Positions 1 to 17,948 of a stretch of DNA of 64,000 bases are shown piece after piece. The notes under the pieces were generated by a model. The model made no database searches and was not told the origin of the DNA. It saw nothing but the letters and a program-made list of their open reading frames with translations. The stretch's first letter is position 1; every line of letters begins with the position of its first letter. Origin of the DNA: Dictyostelium firmibasis. Its lineage: Eukaryota > Evosea > Eumycetozoa > Dictyosteliales > Dictyosteliaceae. Made by a program: the position numbers and the translations under genes. Location: the NCBI GenBank assembly GCA_036169595.1, contig CM069766.1, positions 4,072,501 through 4,136,500 on the forward strand, read 5' to 3'.

Positions 1-1876
<1,876 letters not shown>

Positions 1877-1930
1877 GTAAAATACCTAATAATTATTTTC
1901 TTTTTTTATTTATTTTTTAATTTTTTTTAA

Positions 1931-4900
1931 TTATTTTTTATTTGATTTAACCGATTTATATAATTTTAATAAATATTCATTCGAATCTTTGTTATTTAAT
2001 AAAACATTTTTTAATGTACCTTCATCATCAAAGAACTCCATTTCATCTTGGAATTCTTTTAATTCATTTTCGAAACAATTTAATAACTCTTTGACATCGA
2101 CTTGAATCTTTGAACAGTTTGTTGATAAATGATTCTTGGTTTCTTGAATCCAATTTTCTTCGGCACAGGAGGACGGTTTAATGATTGAGTGGAATTTTGA
2201 TAATAATGAGAAGAAGATTAACCAAGGACGAGTTATATCGAATAGTTTCTCCTTTGATGGTTCTTCTGGAGAGCTTAAACCATTCTTTACATTGGTTGTG
2301 AGATAGTCTACAAAAGCATAGGCCATGAGTTTGGTGAGGTAATTGAATTTTTGATTTTCAAATTCCTTTGGTGAATGTAAAAAGATTGAAACCACTAAAA
2401 AGTATGGAACATTATCCGATAACATTTGATACATTGAAACGATGGCAGTTTCCAATGGCATTGTAGTGAATTGTGCCAATGTTTTTTCAAATTGAGGACG
2501 TCTTAATTGATTGGCAGAGTTACCACCTAACAATTTTTGATCCAATAAAAACATACCGAGTTGAACAAAGAATGGTGCAATTCTAATGTTACTTTCTTTG
2601 CCACCACCTTTAGAATCAGTACTAAATGATTCATCCTTTGCCAAACGAATCAATAAGAATTTGAGATCATGTGAAAGGATTCGGAATTTTGGTCCATCAA
2701 CACGTGAGATATTATTGAGGTTAACCCAAAATTTGTCAGAGTATGGTGTGAATGAATCACTATTCATCTTTGGTGGGAGTACAGGGAAAAGACCATTACA
2801 TTTGGTTTGTTGGTTTCTGAGTGCTGCACCTTCCCATTCTTCTTTTGGTACCTTCATACTTCTATCGGCTTTGGTTGCATCACGATGACAGTTAAAGTGA
2901 ATGAAATTGAAATGAGTCACTGTAGTGAAACCATAAGATAATGCACCTCCGCCATTATTTGGTGAGAGGGAAAGTGATCCGGGTGATAGAGGACAAGTTG
3001 TTTCACCGACTGAAGTTAGAGCAATTCTCTTTGAGAAGGTATATATACCCAATACATCGGTTGGTTTGAATGAGTAACCTTCTCTACAAACCATACATGT
3101 AAAACCTTCATCGTCATCCAAATCTTCAATTGATCCTGGAACTACGTTAGCCATGATATGTTTGCCTTGTTGGGCCAAACCTAACTGTTTCAATACATCT
3201 TCTCTATGTTTTTGAGCTTGATTTAATTTCTCCATCTTTGATTCTTTACGAGTGTCACTAACGATCTTTGACGTTTTTTCATTGCCTTCAGCTATTGACT
3301 CCAATAAATTCTCAGCTAAACTGCCAATCTTTGCACTGGTACCGGCAGTTTCTTCAAGGATATGAATTCTTTTGATAAGATTAGACTCGACGGTCATATT
3401 TTGAGTTGGTTCGTGACCCATTACCAGGCCTTTCAATAATACCAAAACAAATGGTAGAGCAGGTTTCTCTAATGATGAAAGCCATTCTTGGCTAGTCTTG
3501 TCAGCATTCTCTGGAAAGTGAGTTAATAAATAGTCGACCAATGATTTAGTGATACCACGTTGAGCAATAATGGAACGGATACTTCTACCATTTGAATCTG
3601 GACGAGTGTTCTCCATAACTTTGGTGAAGAAATCAAGATGATAAACGTGATTGTTATCTTTGGATTTTGATTGATCAAACTCTTGGAAGTCCAAATATGG
3701 AGTGAAAAAGTCAACGAGATATTCCATAATTTCGGTGTGACCATAGGTAAGGAATGGAATAATTCTTGTGATTGCTTGAATAATCTTTGGATTTGACATT
3801 ACTTGTGGACTATTCAATTTATCCAAAAACATAATCATTTGTTCTTGAGCTTCTTTGATATCTTTATGATGAGAGAGCGAGGTAGAAGAGTTTGAACCAC
3901 GAAGGTAATCACGATTGGCCTCACTAACAACTGATTCAATGATGACCAATAAATGTTCGGAAAGTTCTGGTTGGTGGAATGCTTGTTTTAATTTCTCTAA
4001 TAACCTACCGACGGTATTGAGTGTAAGTAATTTTTGTCGATTGATTTTAATCTTACAACAATGATAGAGTAATTTAATGACCAATTGTGCCAATTCCTTC
4101 TCAATAGAGAAATCGTTGATACGTTCAATCATTGAGATCATTGATTCTAAACCACCACATTCAGCCATAACACTTGTGATTTCATATTCAACCTCTGGAT
4201 CCTTTTCTTCAGAGTTATTGTCATTAAGGGTTTCAATAATTTCTTCGGTTGCCTCACCATCTAAACCTTGAAGACGATAGACAACATTCATTGGAACATT
4301 GATATCTGCGGTTCTTAATGCTTGTGGACTCTTTTTCCAAACTAATTCATAAACCTTTTTAATTGGAAGATCTAATTTGATGATTTTATTATCAACTAAT
4401 AGCTCCATTCCATTATCATCATCCAAGAAACTACCTAAATCCAAAGCTTTACAAATCTTATTCTTTACGTCTCTCATGAGTGGACCACCAAAGGTATTAG
4501 AGGAATAAGGATTACGATTCATTGAACCTCTAATGTATTCCTCTTGGGATGCAGCTTTAAAGAGTATTAATTGATAGATTGGATCAGGTTTAGTTGGACA
4601 AACAATATTACAAAGTTGTTCAAAAATAAAGATTGGTGTTCTACCATCTGATTGATATTTGGCCAATGCTTTGATGTTGGCAGCCATGAATTTCTTATTA
4701 TCTTGAACGGATTCATTGTTGAGGGATTTCATCAACTCTTGGAGATAACGTACGGAATCTTCAGTTAACTTGTTCTTTTGGATGATTACACCACGAAGTG
4801 ATAGGAATGCATCCAAAACCTTCTCTAACATATTATCTTTCTTCATCTTTGCTTTAAGAGTTGGTACATCAACGAATGACTTTAGAATACTAACCAAAGT

Positions 4901-7900
4901 TTTCAAAACAAACCCTTGTGAAACGTCAGTACTGAATGAACCTTCCTTTGATTTGATATGTTCAATCTCTTTGATGATAGCATCGCAAATGAATGGTATG
5001 AAACCTTTTACAGCCAAATAAATCTTACGATCTTGGGAGGTTGAAATGAAACTTGTGAAAAGTCCGAAAAACTCTGCAGAATACTCACCTGCTTCTGTTG
5101 CGTGTGGAAGAATCTTTGTAAGGAGATCTAAGAATTTAAGTGTTCTACTATTGCTACTCTTACTTAGGATACCCATTAATGTAATGATCTCAAAACGAAT
5201 TGGTGATGTTGAATTGAATAATAATTTCTCCAACCATTTCTCTTCAAACAATACTTCGAAACTTGATTGAGTTGCATAACCAACACCAGAAGATTGTTGT
5301 TTTCTCTTTTTAACTTGAGCGTACCATCTTTTGAAATACTTACTCTTTAATTCATCTTGGGTGAGTGGTTTCAATGATTTCGATAACTCACCGACTGTAG
5401 TGTTTACATTGAAATTGGATAAATAGTTTTCATATTTTGATGACCAAGCATTTGCGATTGGATTATCGTCACCATCCCATGATTCATTACCACCAGCATT
5501 TGAAGTATCATTGTCAAAGATTGACAATATGTTTGGATCTTGAGTTGATGAAATTGAACCACTACTACCATTTTCACTGCCAGTTGCACCAACACCAGAT
5601 GGTGAAGATGATGAAGAAGATGGTGATAAAGATTTTAATCCCGAAGCAGATTCATTTAATTGTTGTTGTTGCTGTTGCTGTTGAATTTGTTGTTGAATTT
5701 GTTGTTGTTGTAAAGCAATTTGATGTTGAATTTGTAATTGCATTTGTTGTGGCGAGAGTAATGATCCAACGGAAATTGCAATATTATTAACTGTATTTGG
5801 TGAGATTAGTGATGATGCATCAACCTTCTTTTCAGTTGTAGAGCTTGTTGTGGTAGTAGCTGTTAATGTAATAGCTTGTTTTTTAGAAGATTTTAATTTT
5901 TCAAATCTTGTTGCCAATGATTTTTGAGAGACTTCGAGTTCTTTTGCATCTTTTGTAATGAAACCACCCTTACGATCGAGAGTACATAAATGAGTGATAA
6001 TTCTTAGACATGGTAAAATGATGTACTCTGAAACCACTGGACTTTGTGAACCACTTGATAAAGCCTTAAAGAATAACTCCATAATGAATGACAATCTTTG
6101 TGGCCAAATATTATCAGAGAGAGAGGAGCATTCTTTCAATAAGGACATTTCGCTTGACACCATATTTGGTACATCCAATGATGAATAATAGCCAAGTGTG
6201 TAGTAAATCTTTTCCTTTATCCATTGATTAACCAACAAAGTAGATTGGATATTTGATTTTGTGAGATAGGATAATGAAGATTTAGCCCAACCCTTTGCAA
6301 TGCTCTTTCCATGGTGAATATTATTAAAGAATATTTCCTTTGGTAAACCTTTTTCAATTAAAACATTCCTAATTGGTGTTAACTCTGAATTTCTACAGAA
6401 GGAATTTAAGAAACATAAAACTTGCTCAATAAATGAATTTGAACAACCATAACATTTATTCTCTTCACGAACATGAACAGAACATTGATGTTGTGGTTGT
6501 TTACCAGTTCCAGAGGATGGTTGACTACCCGAAATGAAATTCATATATTTTGAAATCTCCATTCTATTAGTTTGTAAAATTTGAACACTCTTACTTAAAC
6601 CCTCGTAAATATTTCTGCATTCTCTTTCATATAGTCTACTAAGGTAACCAATCTTTTTGTTTATTCTAAGTGTAAGGAATGATGATGAATTATTTGAAGT
6701 GGCACTTTGATTTATGACAACTCCACCACCACTTCCGCTTGATTGATTGGCAATACCAAAGCTCGCTGAAGAAGATGAGGATGATGAAGATGAGTTTGTA
6801 GAGATATTACCACTACTACTATTGATAGATTGATTACTACCGGTTGAAATGGCTGAACTATTGGCGGCGATACTAATGGTACCACCAGAACTCTTGATTA
6901 AATCATCCTTTGACCATGGTTCTTGAGTTTCAAAAGAATTGATGAGACCAGAGATAACCTTTTTGAAACCTATTAATCGTTGATATTTTTTATGAGCATT
7001 TTCAGACTCTTTCTCAATGGTTTGAATGGCTCTCTTGTGATCTTCTTGATTCTCAATCTTTTCGATTGCAATAGTTGGTTTACAAACAAACGAGTAATCG
7101 AATTTAGCATGTTTACAGAAACCACATTCATTACAGAGGAAAGCATCTAAATTTTCATAGTTGATATTACGGCAATGTTTACATTGATAGGCATTCTCAT
7201 GACAATTCTTACAGATACCGTGTTTATCAGTAACGATACGACTACAACGTGGACATTGAAGTTTTTCAGATGAGGCAGCTTGAAGGTTATCATGGAAATC
7301 AAAGTATTCAATCATAAAGTTTCTAGCAGATATTGGAATTTGGAATACGACAGCTTTTTCTGTTTGAGATGGAGTGAAGTGGACTTGTTTCAACTTTTTC
7401 CATTGATTGAACTTGCCCTTGAGATCACCAATATCAGCCACTGGTTTATTGTTGTAGAAAAGATTGATGGTCTTAATCATCTTTCCTTTCTTTACATCAT
7501 GCAATTGAATCATAACCTTGGAGATATTATAAACACCATTGAATTTAATCAATTGTGAATATTCTGAGAATTTAACCTCTTGTTTCAATGATTCTAAACG
7601 TAATGTCTGATATTGTACCTCTGGATTATTGCATACTAAACATGGTTCACTCTCTAAATAATAACCATCAAACTCTAAAATCTTTCCTAAACTATTGTAA
7701 ATTTGTGAATTTGGGTGATTTAATGAAATTTGATTTTGTTGTTTAAAGCTATCAATTAATTTAGTTGTGAATTCTAATAAAAATAAATTAATAAAATGTT
7801 TTTAAGAAAAAAAAAATAAAAAAAAAAATAAATAACTGAATACAAACCATAATGTTGATCTTTCCAAGATTGTGGATCAGTTTCATTGACAAAATAGGTG

Positions 7901-10900
7901 AGTAAATCCATAAATTCACTTGCATTTTTACCATACGATGCAACATTATTTAATTTTGACCAAAGTGATTTATTGATGAAAATTCTTTGTTCATTATTTG
8001 AAGACTAAAAAATAATTGAAAAAAAAAAAAAACAATTAGAAAAATGTGAAAATATTTTTTTTTTTTTTCCTAACTTACTCTCCATAAATAATAAATAAAA
8101 CTACTGGCAATTGATCTTAAATCAGAAGAGTTTGATTCTAATAAAATATTAAAGATTAAAACATTAAAGTATTGTTCTTGAAGGAAGATTGAAATGTGTT
8201 TTGCTTTTGTATCAATGTCTTGCATTAAAATATCATTGTTACTATTATTGTTGTTATTAGATTCTTGTTTATCCTGAGATGTTGACAATGGTTGTTCAGC
8301 TATTTCATCAACAAATACATATGTTAATAACTCCAATAACAATGATGATGGTTCTTCTGCAAGATTGAATAAGATTTTGTAGAGTTTTGGTAATACATCA
8401 TTGTGAGCGCAAAAGAATTGCCAGCTCTTTGGTCTATCACTTGCAACCTCTAACATCAAAGTGAGGTAAGAGATTAATTTAGCCAAATGATCATAGCCAA
8501 TTTCATCAGAAAAACCTTTGGTTTTACCCTCTAAATCAACGACTCCGGCAAATTTCTTTTTCAATAAGAATTCATCACGAATTGAATAGTAGGATGATTT
8601 TGTGTGATAAATTAAGAACAATAACTTCTTTGGATATTTTACGATGGAAGCAGTTTTCTTTGAATGAATGAATGAACAAATTACATTGGTCCATTCGAGA
8701 GGTTTTATCAATATGGAGGTAGTTTGAGTGATTGATTTCTTTCTTCTCTCGCAACGATAGAATGTAATCATCAATTTAAAGACTGCCTTTGAGAGTAACA
8801 AATGAATTGAACCCATCGATTGTGGAAGGTATTTTCCAAAGAATGGTAAGAATCTATTCTTTGGTAAGGTTTGATTTTCATCGATTGATGGAACTAACAA
8901 TGCACCAAATGGTGAATCTCTTTCCTCACCAACAGATAATCCATGTGATTCGGAGATACAGGTATACAATTGTTCAATCCATACTCTTAATAATTGAATT
9001 ATATCTCTATCAATGAATAATTTTGATAGATGATAAATTAATGTTGAAGGTAAACCATGTGGAGTTGTTGTGGTGGAAGGAGTTACTGTAGTTGTGGTAG
9101 TAGAAGCAATTGCAGTTTGTTTATTTTGAATCTTTTGTCTCTTTTGTTCATCAGAATCCAATATCAAACTTAATAATGAGAAAATTAAAATGTCACCCTC
9201 GAGATTATTAGATTTAGTTGATAAGAATTTGGAAAGATTTGATTTATGTTTACCAATTAAATTAATAAGAGTTGTAACAAGTTGATTGGATAATTGAGTA
9301 TTGTTGAGAATAAATGTGGTATTATGTAAAATTGTAGAATAAAGGATTTGCATATATGGAATCATAAATGTAAAACCTTTTTCATATGATGTTGTGATCT
9401 CTTCAATAATTAATTTAATGAAACCAACCATTGGTTCTTCATTTGATTTAGTTGTTGTTATTGATGTGGAGGTATCTTTTGTTGTTGAAGTAGAAGTATC
9501 CATTGATTCATTATTATTTAAACTCATCGAAATTGCAAGTTTTAGTTCCTCATCATATTCTGGATCATCTTGTAAGTCTTGTGGTGGTTGTTCTTGTTGC
9601 TTTGTTGTTAATTCTTTTTCATCATCTTTCATTGGCTCATCAATTATGAATTCTTTAAATGTATGATCTTTTGGATGGTCTTTATCTGGATTTTGATAAC
9701 ATTGATTACAAAGATCGAAATCACCACAGTTACTACAATTCCATCTTTTACCTGTAATTGGGTTCACGCCACAAAGGTCACAGGAGAATAAAACTTCATC
9801 GACCATTTGAACATCACCTTCATTCTCATTGCTATCATTTTTGTTGTCGTTTTCGTTACCTTCGTTGTTAACAATTTCACTTGACGATGGTGATAAACTA
9901 TCAACCAAGGTTGAGTTAATATTGTTTGATTTGGAAATTAAAGATACCAATATTAGAGATGATCTAGTTCTAATGATTTCATTTGAATGTGATAACAAAG
10001 ATTTTAATAATGTAAAGATAAGGTCAGAAGAGAAAACCTTTGATCTTTGACAATTCCAAACCAATTGAACTAAATTTGAGATGAAGGCATCGGAATAGAG
10101 TAAAGCAATTGAAGAGGAAACTGCTTTATTATTATTGTTACTAACGGTTGACGATTTGCCTTTGTTTGCTGATGGTGAAGTTGTATTACGATAGATTGTT
10201 AAAAGATCAGATAAAAAGTTTGGATGATCAGTGAATAAATATTTCTCCATATTGTTTGAATTGGATGATGAAATCTTTTTCAAGGTGCCAACTAAGTAAT
10301 CCAATTTTTCGAGGTCAACTGAATTTGATAGTGAACCACCATTACTTGATAAGATAGATGAAACTGTTTGACTAGCATACTTCAATTGAATGCTATGTTT
10401 CAAGGTTTGATAGTGTTCGCTATCGGTTGAGAGAATCTTCAATAACTTTTTAATGGAAGATCTAACAAAGGATAACTGTGAATCAGTAATCATCGATGGA
10501 AGGATCGATAAGGTTTTCTCTTTGAGTGAAATGAATTTTTGGCTGTCATCATTGGCTGCGTGGTTTGAGAAATAATTTTTCAAAGAGTTAAAGCAATGGA
10601 GTATAACAATTTCCAATGGGGTATGTTTATCAGTTGTGTTGGTATCATTCGAAGCAACACCTCCACCATTTGCACTTGTGGATAAGCCAGAGGCTGTAAT
10701 ATTTTCATCGACTGTTGGTAATTCATCGTCAGAATCGTCAGAATCATTGAAGCCAAGTGAATCTTTATTTTTAGCGTAAACTTCAACCTGATCGATGATT
10801 GGTGATGTTCCCATTGTAAATGTTGAACCAGCGGTGAAAGAAACCTTTTTAATTGATCTTAAAGTTTCCTCGGTGGTGAATGGAATATCATACCATCTTC

Positions 10901-13900
10901 TTTGACCTTCCTTTAATGGAATACTACGATTGAAAATCTTAATCTCTGTTGGAATATGTTTAGTGGATGCATTGCCAACCAAAATACGAATACCGCAAAT
11001 GGCATTATTGAAATTGTTATTCATAATTACTAAAGTAAGTGTTTCCAAAGATTGACAAACAATGTATTCATCATTGGATGTAAGTTTTTGTTTAATTACA
11101 TCTTGTGAGAACCATTGTAATGGATCACCACCATATTTAACATTTGGTGTTATACATTCTGTACTTTCAAAGAAATCAATTGGGAATACTGGTGATGTTG
11201 TTGATGATGAAGGCTTTGAAACAACTGATGTGGAAGTTGTAGATGATGATACAGTAGCAACATTACTGCCATTGCTATTGTTATTCTTATTAATTGAATC
11301 TTGATATTTCGATTTCAAATATAAGAGAATATCTAAACCTTTTTTATCAGAATCATTGGTTGAGTCATTTGTTGTTGAGGTGGTTGGTAATGGTTGTTGA
11401 ATAGTATTTTCAAGGCTAAAGTCATATCTACCAATTGAACCGTCATCAAATAGAATTAACAATTTTGGTGAGGAACGATTTAAAATTGTCATACCTTCAA
11501 CTCTTGGTGTAAGTTTAAGGTTTTGAATGGTGATGTCTTTGGTACCTATTTTGAAAGCCAAAAAATAACCGCCACGTGCGGCCAAACAAGCGTAAACATT
11601 TGGGAACATTGGTGATAAGTTGATAAAGTATTGAGCAGGCATTGGTAATTTCTTGGCAGGATCAACAATTGGGAATGAATGAGTGACATTGGTCATCGTA
11701 TCGTTCACTTGGAAAGCATAGCACTCACCATTAGTATAGCTTGCAATCACTAGATCCAAATCAATATTATAGTGTACACTAACACCAGCTGATATCTTGT
11801 TTATTGGTACTTGAAGTGTTTCAATCATAATACAAGACTCATTATCAATTGAATCTTCGATAGCTTGGAAGTATAACAAACCATAATTACTGAGAGCAAG
11901 GATATGATTTTTGCCATTCTTTTGAACCAAACACATATCTTTAATAGAGTCTTCAAGCAAAGAGAAGAAATGAATTGGAGAGAGATTATCTTTGGAGAGA
12001 TCGTAGATCTTGATGAATTCGTTAGTTACGATTGCCAACTCAACTTGACTACCAATTATCCATTCAACCTTAATGATATAGATAGTTTCACCTAAAGCAT
12101 CCAAAGATAAATCAATTACTAACTGATCTACAATTTCATCCTTTTGATTGATTGTGAGAATCTTAACATCTTTGAATCCAACAACTGCAAGGAATCTTTC
12201 ATTGAGTGGATTGAATACCATGCTAACGATTGGGTAGGCTACGGAACTCTTTGATAAAGCCTTGAACGAATGTTTGTCCAATTGAGCATCATCATCCAAA
12301 ATCTTTGAAGAATTAAATAACGAAACCGAATCACCCTCTGCAATTGCCAATAAACCTTTGGAGGTCGAAGCAATTGCTTTTCTTTGAATTGGTCCACTTG
12401 AGAGGAAACCCTTAAGTTGGTTGCCTTCAACACCTTCAAGTTTAAGTTTTGCTTCAAAAGTACCATATTTTGATACTTTTTTGGTGGTGAAAATATCAGT
12501 CTTTGAAACGATTTCTCTGGTTGTTGATGTGGATGTTGAAGATTCATCAAACACTTCAAATCTATTGTTACTAGAATCTGAATGTGGCTTAATAAGATCG
12601 GACTGTACCTTTTTATACATTTCAATTAATTTCGGATAAAGTTCTGATAATTTCGAAATGATATTTGATTTATCATTAAAGATTTCATTGAATAATTGTT
12701 CTTTATCTTGTTGGGTTGGTAAATTGAAAAAGTAATTATTAATTGATGAAAAGGTATTACCACTTGCACCACTATTGTTATTATTATTATTTAATGTTGG
12801 TGATGATGACGATGATGACGATGATGATAGACTATCTGGGATAATTGGTTGTTCATTGCTATTGGTTGCTGATGAAGTTGTTGAAGCCACTTGTTGCTCT
12901 TCTTGTTGTGGGTTTTGTTCGGCCGTTGTATTCTTTTGTTGATCTTGAGTTAATGATTGTGGTTGTTGTGGTTGTTGTGGTTGTTGTTTTGGTGGTGTAT
13001 AAAGTCTTGGTTTAAGAGCTTTACATGGATTACCTTTACCAGCACCAGCGCCACAATCACAAAAGAATCTACTATATCTACTATAACTAACTTGATGACC
13101 TTTGTGACAAACCTTTACACAAACCGAACAACAACCTTCAGAGAATTTCAAACTGCAAGTGTAACAAAAGTACCAATGTTGGTCTATATAATCATTTTTA
13201 GTGAATGTGTAGGTACAAACTTTTGATGAGAGTTTTCTTTCTTCATCATCTTCTTCGCCAGTGTTTTCATTACCGTTGGCAGCTTTTTCATCCTCTGAAA
13301 GATATTGAAGCTCATCCTCATCTTCATCATCAATTACCTCTACGTCATCCTTTAATATATCTTCTTCTACAACGTTTGTGCCAACTGATGACTTATCAAC
13401 CATCATCTCATCTTTACGGTTGTGATGGTGATTATGATGGTGATGGTGTTGACAGCCACTATGATGTTGTTGGTCATTTGTAGTTGATTTTTTTAAAGAT
13501 CTAGATAAATCTAAAATGTTTTCAATAAATTCAACTAAAAGATTTAATGATTCCAATTGATCAGAGGTTGGATTAGTTAAGAGTGGAGATGAAAGATTTG
13601 AAATCTCATTGAATAATTTCAAAAGCTGATGTTGTTCCATTGCAATGAATTGCAATAGTTCAAAGTAACCTTTGAGTAATTTTGGTTGGTCTATCCAAAT
13701 AGTAAATGCATTGTTGATAGTTGATAAAAGGATATCGAAAAGACTTGAAGCAAATGATGTAACTTTTTCATCCCAATCAACAAACTCCAAAGAAGGTGGT
13801 GAAGAAGATGCTGTTAAAGCTGGTGAAGAGTTACTATCTTGACCTGTGACTGGTGTTTTCTTGCCATGAGGCAATTTAGTTGGTGTGCTACTACCACTTG

Positions 13901-16900
13901 ATCTCTTCTTTTTCTTTCCTTCAGATTCTTGAAGTAATTGTAGTTGTAAAAGTTCTTCAGACTCTTTGGCTGCCAAAGCTGCTGCGGCTGCGGCTGCTGC
14001 TTGTTGTTGTAAGTAATCTTTTGAATAACATGATAAATCTTTATTACCAACCAATAAACCAATTAACCTTATGATTTGTTCTTGAATTGAGGTTGTTGAA
14101 TTGATTTTACCTCCAATATTTGTGTTGTTGTTGTTATTATTATTTAAAAAGACTTCGATATCCATTTTTTCTGTGCCAGTTGAATTTTTTTCATTATTGA
14201 TACCTAAAAGTTTTTGTTCAAACCATAACTTTAAATCATTAACCGGGGTTTTACTAAAAGTTGTAATACAATGAGATCTAAAAGAAGTGAAAAATTCAGA
14301 AGGTGTAGAGATGGACATAAAGTGAACCAAAGCTGACAAAACCTTTAGATTAAACTTTTCACATGGGTTATTGAAGAGTACTGAAATTAAGAGTTGAAGA
14401 TCACCAGTTGGCAAAACAAATTCAAAATCACGAGTACCACGTGCAACTGAACCATTGAAACCGGAAATATAATAACAATAGATATGAGATCCATTCAATT
14501 TTGACATTGAAATCAATGAATCGACATAACTGATTAAAACTGTCAATAGATAGGAGTTCTCTGATAAAAGTTTGTTGTTTGATGTTGAAAAACCTGGATC
14601 AATTAAAATCTTTGAAATGGATTCAAAGTTTGCCAATTTAATTTGATTGATAAGGTAACCAGATTGAGCACCACTTATTAAAGACGAATAGTTATCATAG
14701 TGCTCCTTTAGAAAAGAGAATGATCTATCAGTAGAGATATAAACTTGTTCAAAGATTAACTCACTAACCTTGGAGAGTATTGGTTTTGTAGAATCTGGAT
14801 TAGTCTCTGTAACATTATCCCAATGAACCAATGCTTGATTTGAAAGAGTTAGGAGTAACTTAATTATGGATTGAAGGGCTATGCTATAAACTTTACCCTC
14901 TGTAAATGATGGATTATATGGTTGAGTTGACCATCCAAACAATTGTTTTTGATCTTTTGGTACCAATGAATCTGGTTTATACTCTTCATCCCATTTCTCT
15001 ACAGTGTTTCTATCATCACTTGAGAAATCCAAAGATTTCATTACCTCTAATACCTCAGTTTTAGAAGATAAAATATACAATTCTTGAATTAGTTTAACGT
15101 GTAATGGATTGGAATGATTTGACAATTGTTCAATCAATGACTTTTTATAGATAAATCTATAGTGACCCAATGTGTCAATGATAAAATTAAATAAGCTTGG
15201 TAATAATGTTGAAATATTTGAACGAATTGTAGATTCTTTTGGTGATGCTGTGGTGGTGGATGATGAAGTTTTCAAGGTGCTATCTTTACTTTGTTCTTTT
15301 TCACTCTCTTCAGAATCATCTTCATCTTCGTCTTCGTCCTCATCATTTTCAGAATCATCGTCATCCATTTCCTCTTCTTCATCGTCATCCTCATCATTAA
15401 ATAGTGATTCCCAACCATCAAAATAACTATCACCGCCACCTCCACTTGTATCGATATTACCAGAAGACTCTGCCAATTTTTTATTTATATTCAATGAGGT
15501 ACCGACATCGAAAACCTTTGTAAGATATCCTAATGAACTTTGAACGATACCATTTACCCTCAAAGAACTATCGGAAGGAGTACCTCCATTATACTTGAAA
15601 TGAGTTAAAATATTTTCAGTATGTGCCAACCACGGTATCTCTGGATTGCTACATTGGGAAGGATAGATAGATTTCAAATATGTGATAAAAATTGGCGAAG
15701 TGTTGGTAACGGTTATAAAAGTTTGTGGATCTTTAATTGACTTTAAAAATGAGAGTGACAATGGAAGACAACTCAAAAACTTTAAACTTGATGCTACAAT
15801 ATAATCGAAATATAAGGAATCCAATGAACTACCATCCTGTGTACTATTTACAGTTGGGGTCAATGAACATAATGACACAATATTATTATAAAATTGTTCA
15901 TAAATATTTTCATTATTTGTTGATTTTTGTAATAAACTTGTAATCTTTTCAAGATTAGTTGGATGACTAAACCAATCTTCATTATTATTAGTGGTAGTTG
16001 CAGCTGTTGTTGTTGTTGTTGTTGTTGTTTGTATAATTGGTGTAATTGGTGACAATATATTACTCGACGTATTTATAGATTTTGATGGCGATGTCAAAGG
16101 ATTTGTAGTTGGTGGAATAAAGTGAAGATCATAAAATTCTGGTACTTTAACCAAATTATTAATTATAAAAGCAGATTTTTTAGTTAATTTTTCAATTGTG
16201 CTACTATAGTTTAGATAAACAATTGAAAGTTTATAAAATTCACCACCAGTTTGATAACTAGACTTTTTAAATGATAACAATTGTGTATGGAATAATTTGG
16301 AGAGTACTGGATTCACTGTATCAAAATTAAAAAGTATATAGTTGAATATCATTAAACTTTTAGAGAGCATCAAAGAGTTTGGAAGGAATGATTGATCAGA
16401 TTTAACTTTACAAACTATTTCATTCAAAGATTGACATAATGTTGAAACTATACCTAAACGATGTTTCTCATCTAATGTATGGAAAGAGAACAAAAGTAAC
16501 AAAATATAATCCAATGAGATCACTTCTTTAAACTCAGATCCAACCAATGAAACCTCTCTAATGACACGTGAAGAATTCTTTAAAAAGCCATCCCAAAGAT
16601 TAACCACCATGACGCTATTGGTGGCAGGAGTAACCGCTAAAGTTGATTGTTTCTTTACAAATATCCAAGCAACCCAAGCCAATTGTTCCTTTGGAAGTGT
16701 TAATAATTGATAACCAACAGATGTGAATATAAAATCAATGAATTGATCCATCAAAGAATCATCAATGATTGAATTTCTACACAAAAGGAAACAAATGTTT
16801 GTCAATAACTTGAAAACGGTTGGATTCTTTGATTTTGGTGCCATTATTGATGAATTACTAGCTGGTGCAATTAATGTAAATAAAACTCTGAGATGAGTTA

Positions 16901-17916
16901 ATGTCAAATGTTTCTTTGTAAACTCTCTATACATTAGATCATCTTGTACCAAATAAATAAAACCTAAAAGATTAAATATTTTACATTTGATTATTTCAAG
17001 GCCACTGTCATTAGATGATTCCTTTATATTTGAATTTTCGGGTGTACTAATGGTAACTGTGTTTGCTGATGGTTTTGGTGTTCCCTCATTAATTTTATTA
17101 ATTGATGTACTTGATTGATCAAACAATCCTCCAAACAAATCATCCTCTCCGAAATAGGAATCATTTATTTTGACTGAAGGTGATTTTTTACTGCTGCTGC
17201 TTTTACTATCATTACTATTATTATTATTATTATTTACAATTGGTATAGGTGTTGATTTAGTTGATGATGATAATGAATTTTTTGTTGTTGTTTTAGTTGT
17301 TTCCATTGGTATGGAATCATATGTTGTTGTAGTTGTGGTTGTTTTCGTTGATTTAAAATAACATAAATATAAAATATTAAATAAAGTATCGAGTAATTGT
17401 GGTTTAATAAATAATTTAAATAAAGAGTCTTTTGAAAATAATTGTTTGTTTTCATTTGAAAAGTCAAACCAAACTTCACTATTATTATTGCTATTAGTAA
17501 TCTCAGTTCCATCCAATGATTCTGACGATGTTAATAAAAATTTAGTGGTTGGTTTTTCAATACCTGTAGTATTACTGTTAACTGTTGATTCGATTTTTAA
17601 TAATTCGTTAAAATCTTCATTATCATTATTATTTTGAATCTCTGTTATCTCTTTAATATTTTTGAATACCAACTCGATTGCTAAAATAATTAATTGAGGA
17701 CTCAATACCAAATACTCTTTATCCAATGGTGTTGATTGATCTCTTTCTAAAAGTTTGACAATATCAATTTTCATTTTATTTACATCTGATAAAATACATA
17801 ATGAAAAGAATATCTCTGCTTTAATTTGTAAATTTGGGTAATTTAATTTACTACCTAAAACTTCAAATATATTTTCAAATAACTAAAATATAAAAAACAA
17901 GAATCTATTATTATTT

Positions 17917-17948
<32 letters not shown>

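Noticed and set aside
2586-17637. Many open frames of 60-130 codons antisense to or overlapping the UBR4 homologue
   Set aside because: They lie wholly inside long conserved exons, have Leu/Ser/Val-rich composition from reading A/T-rich codons backwards, and show no domains.
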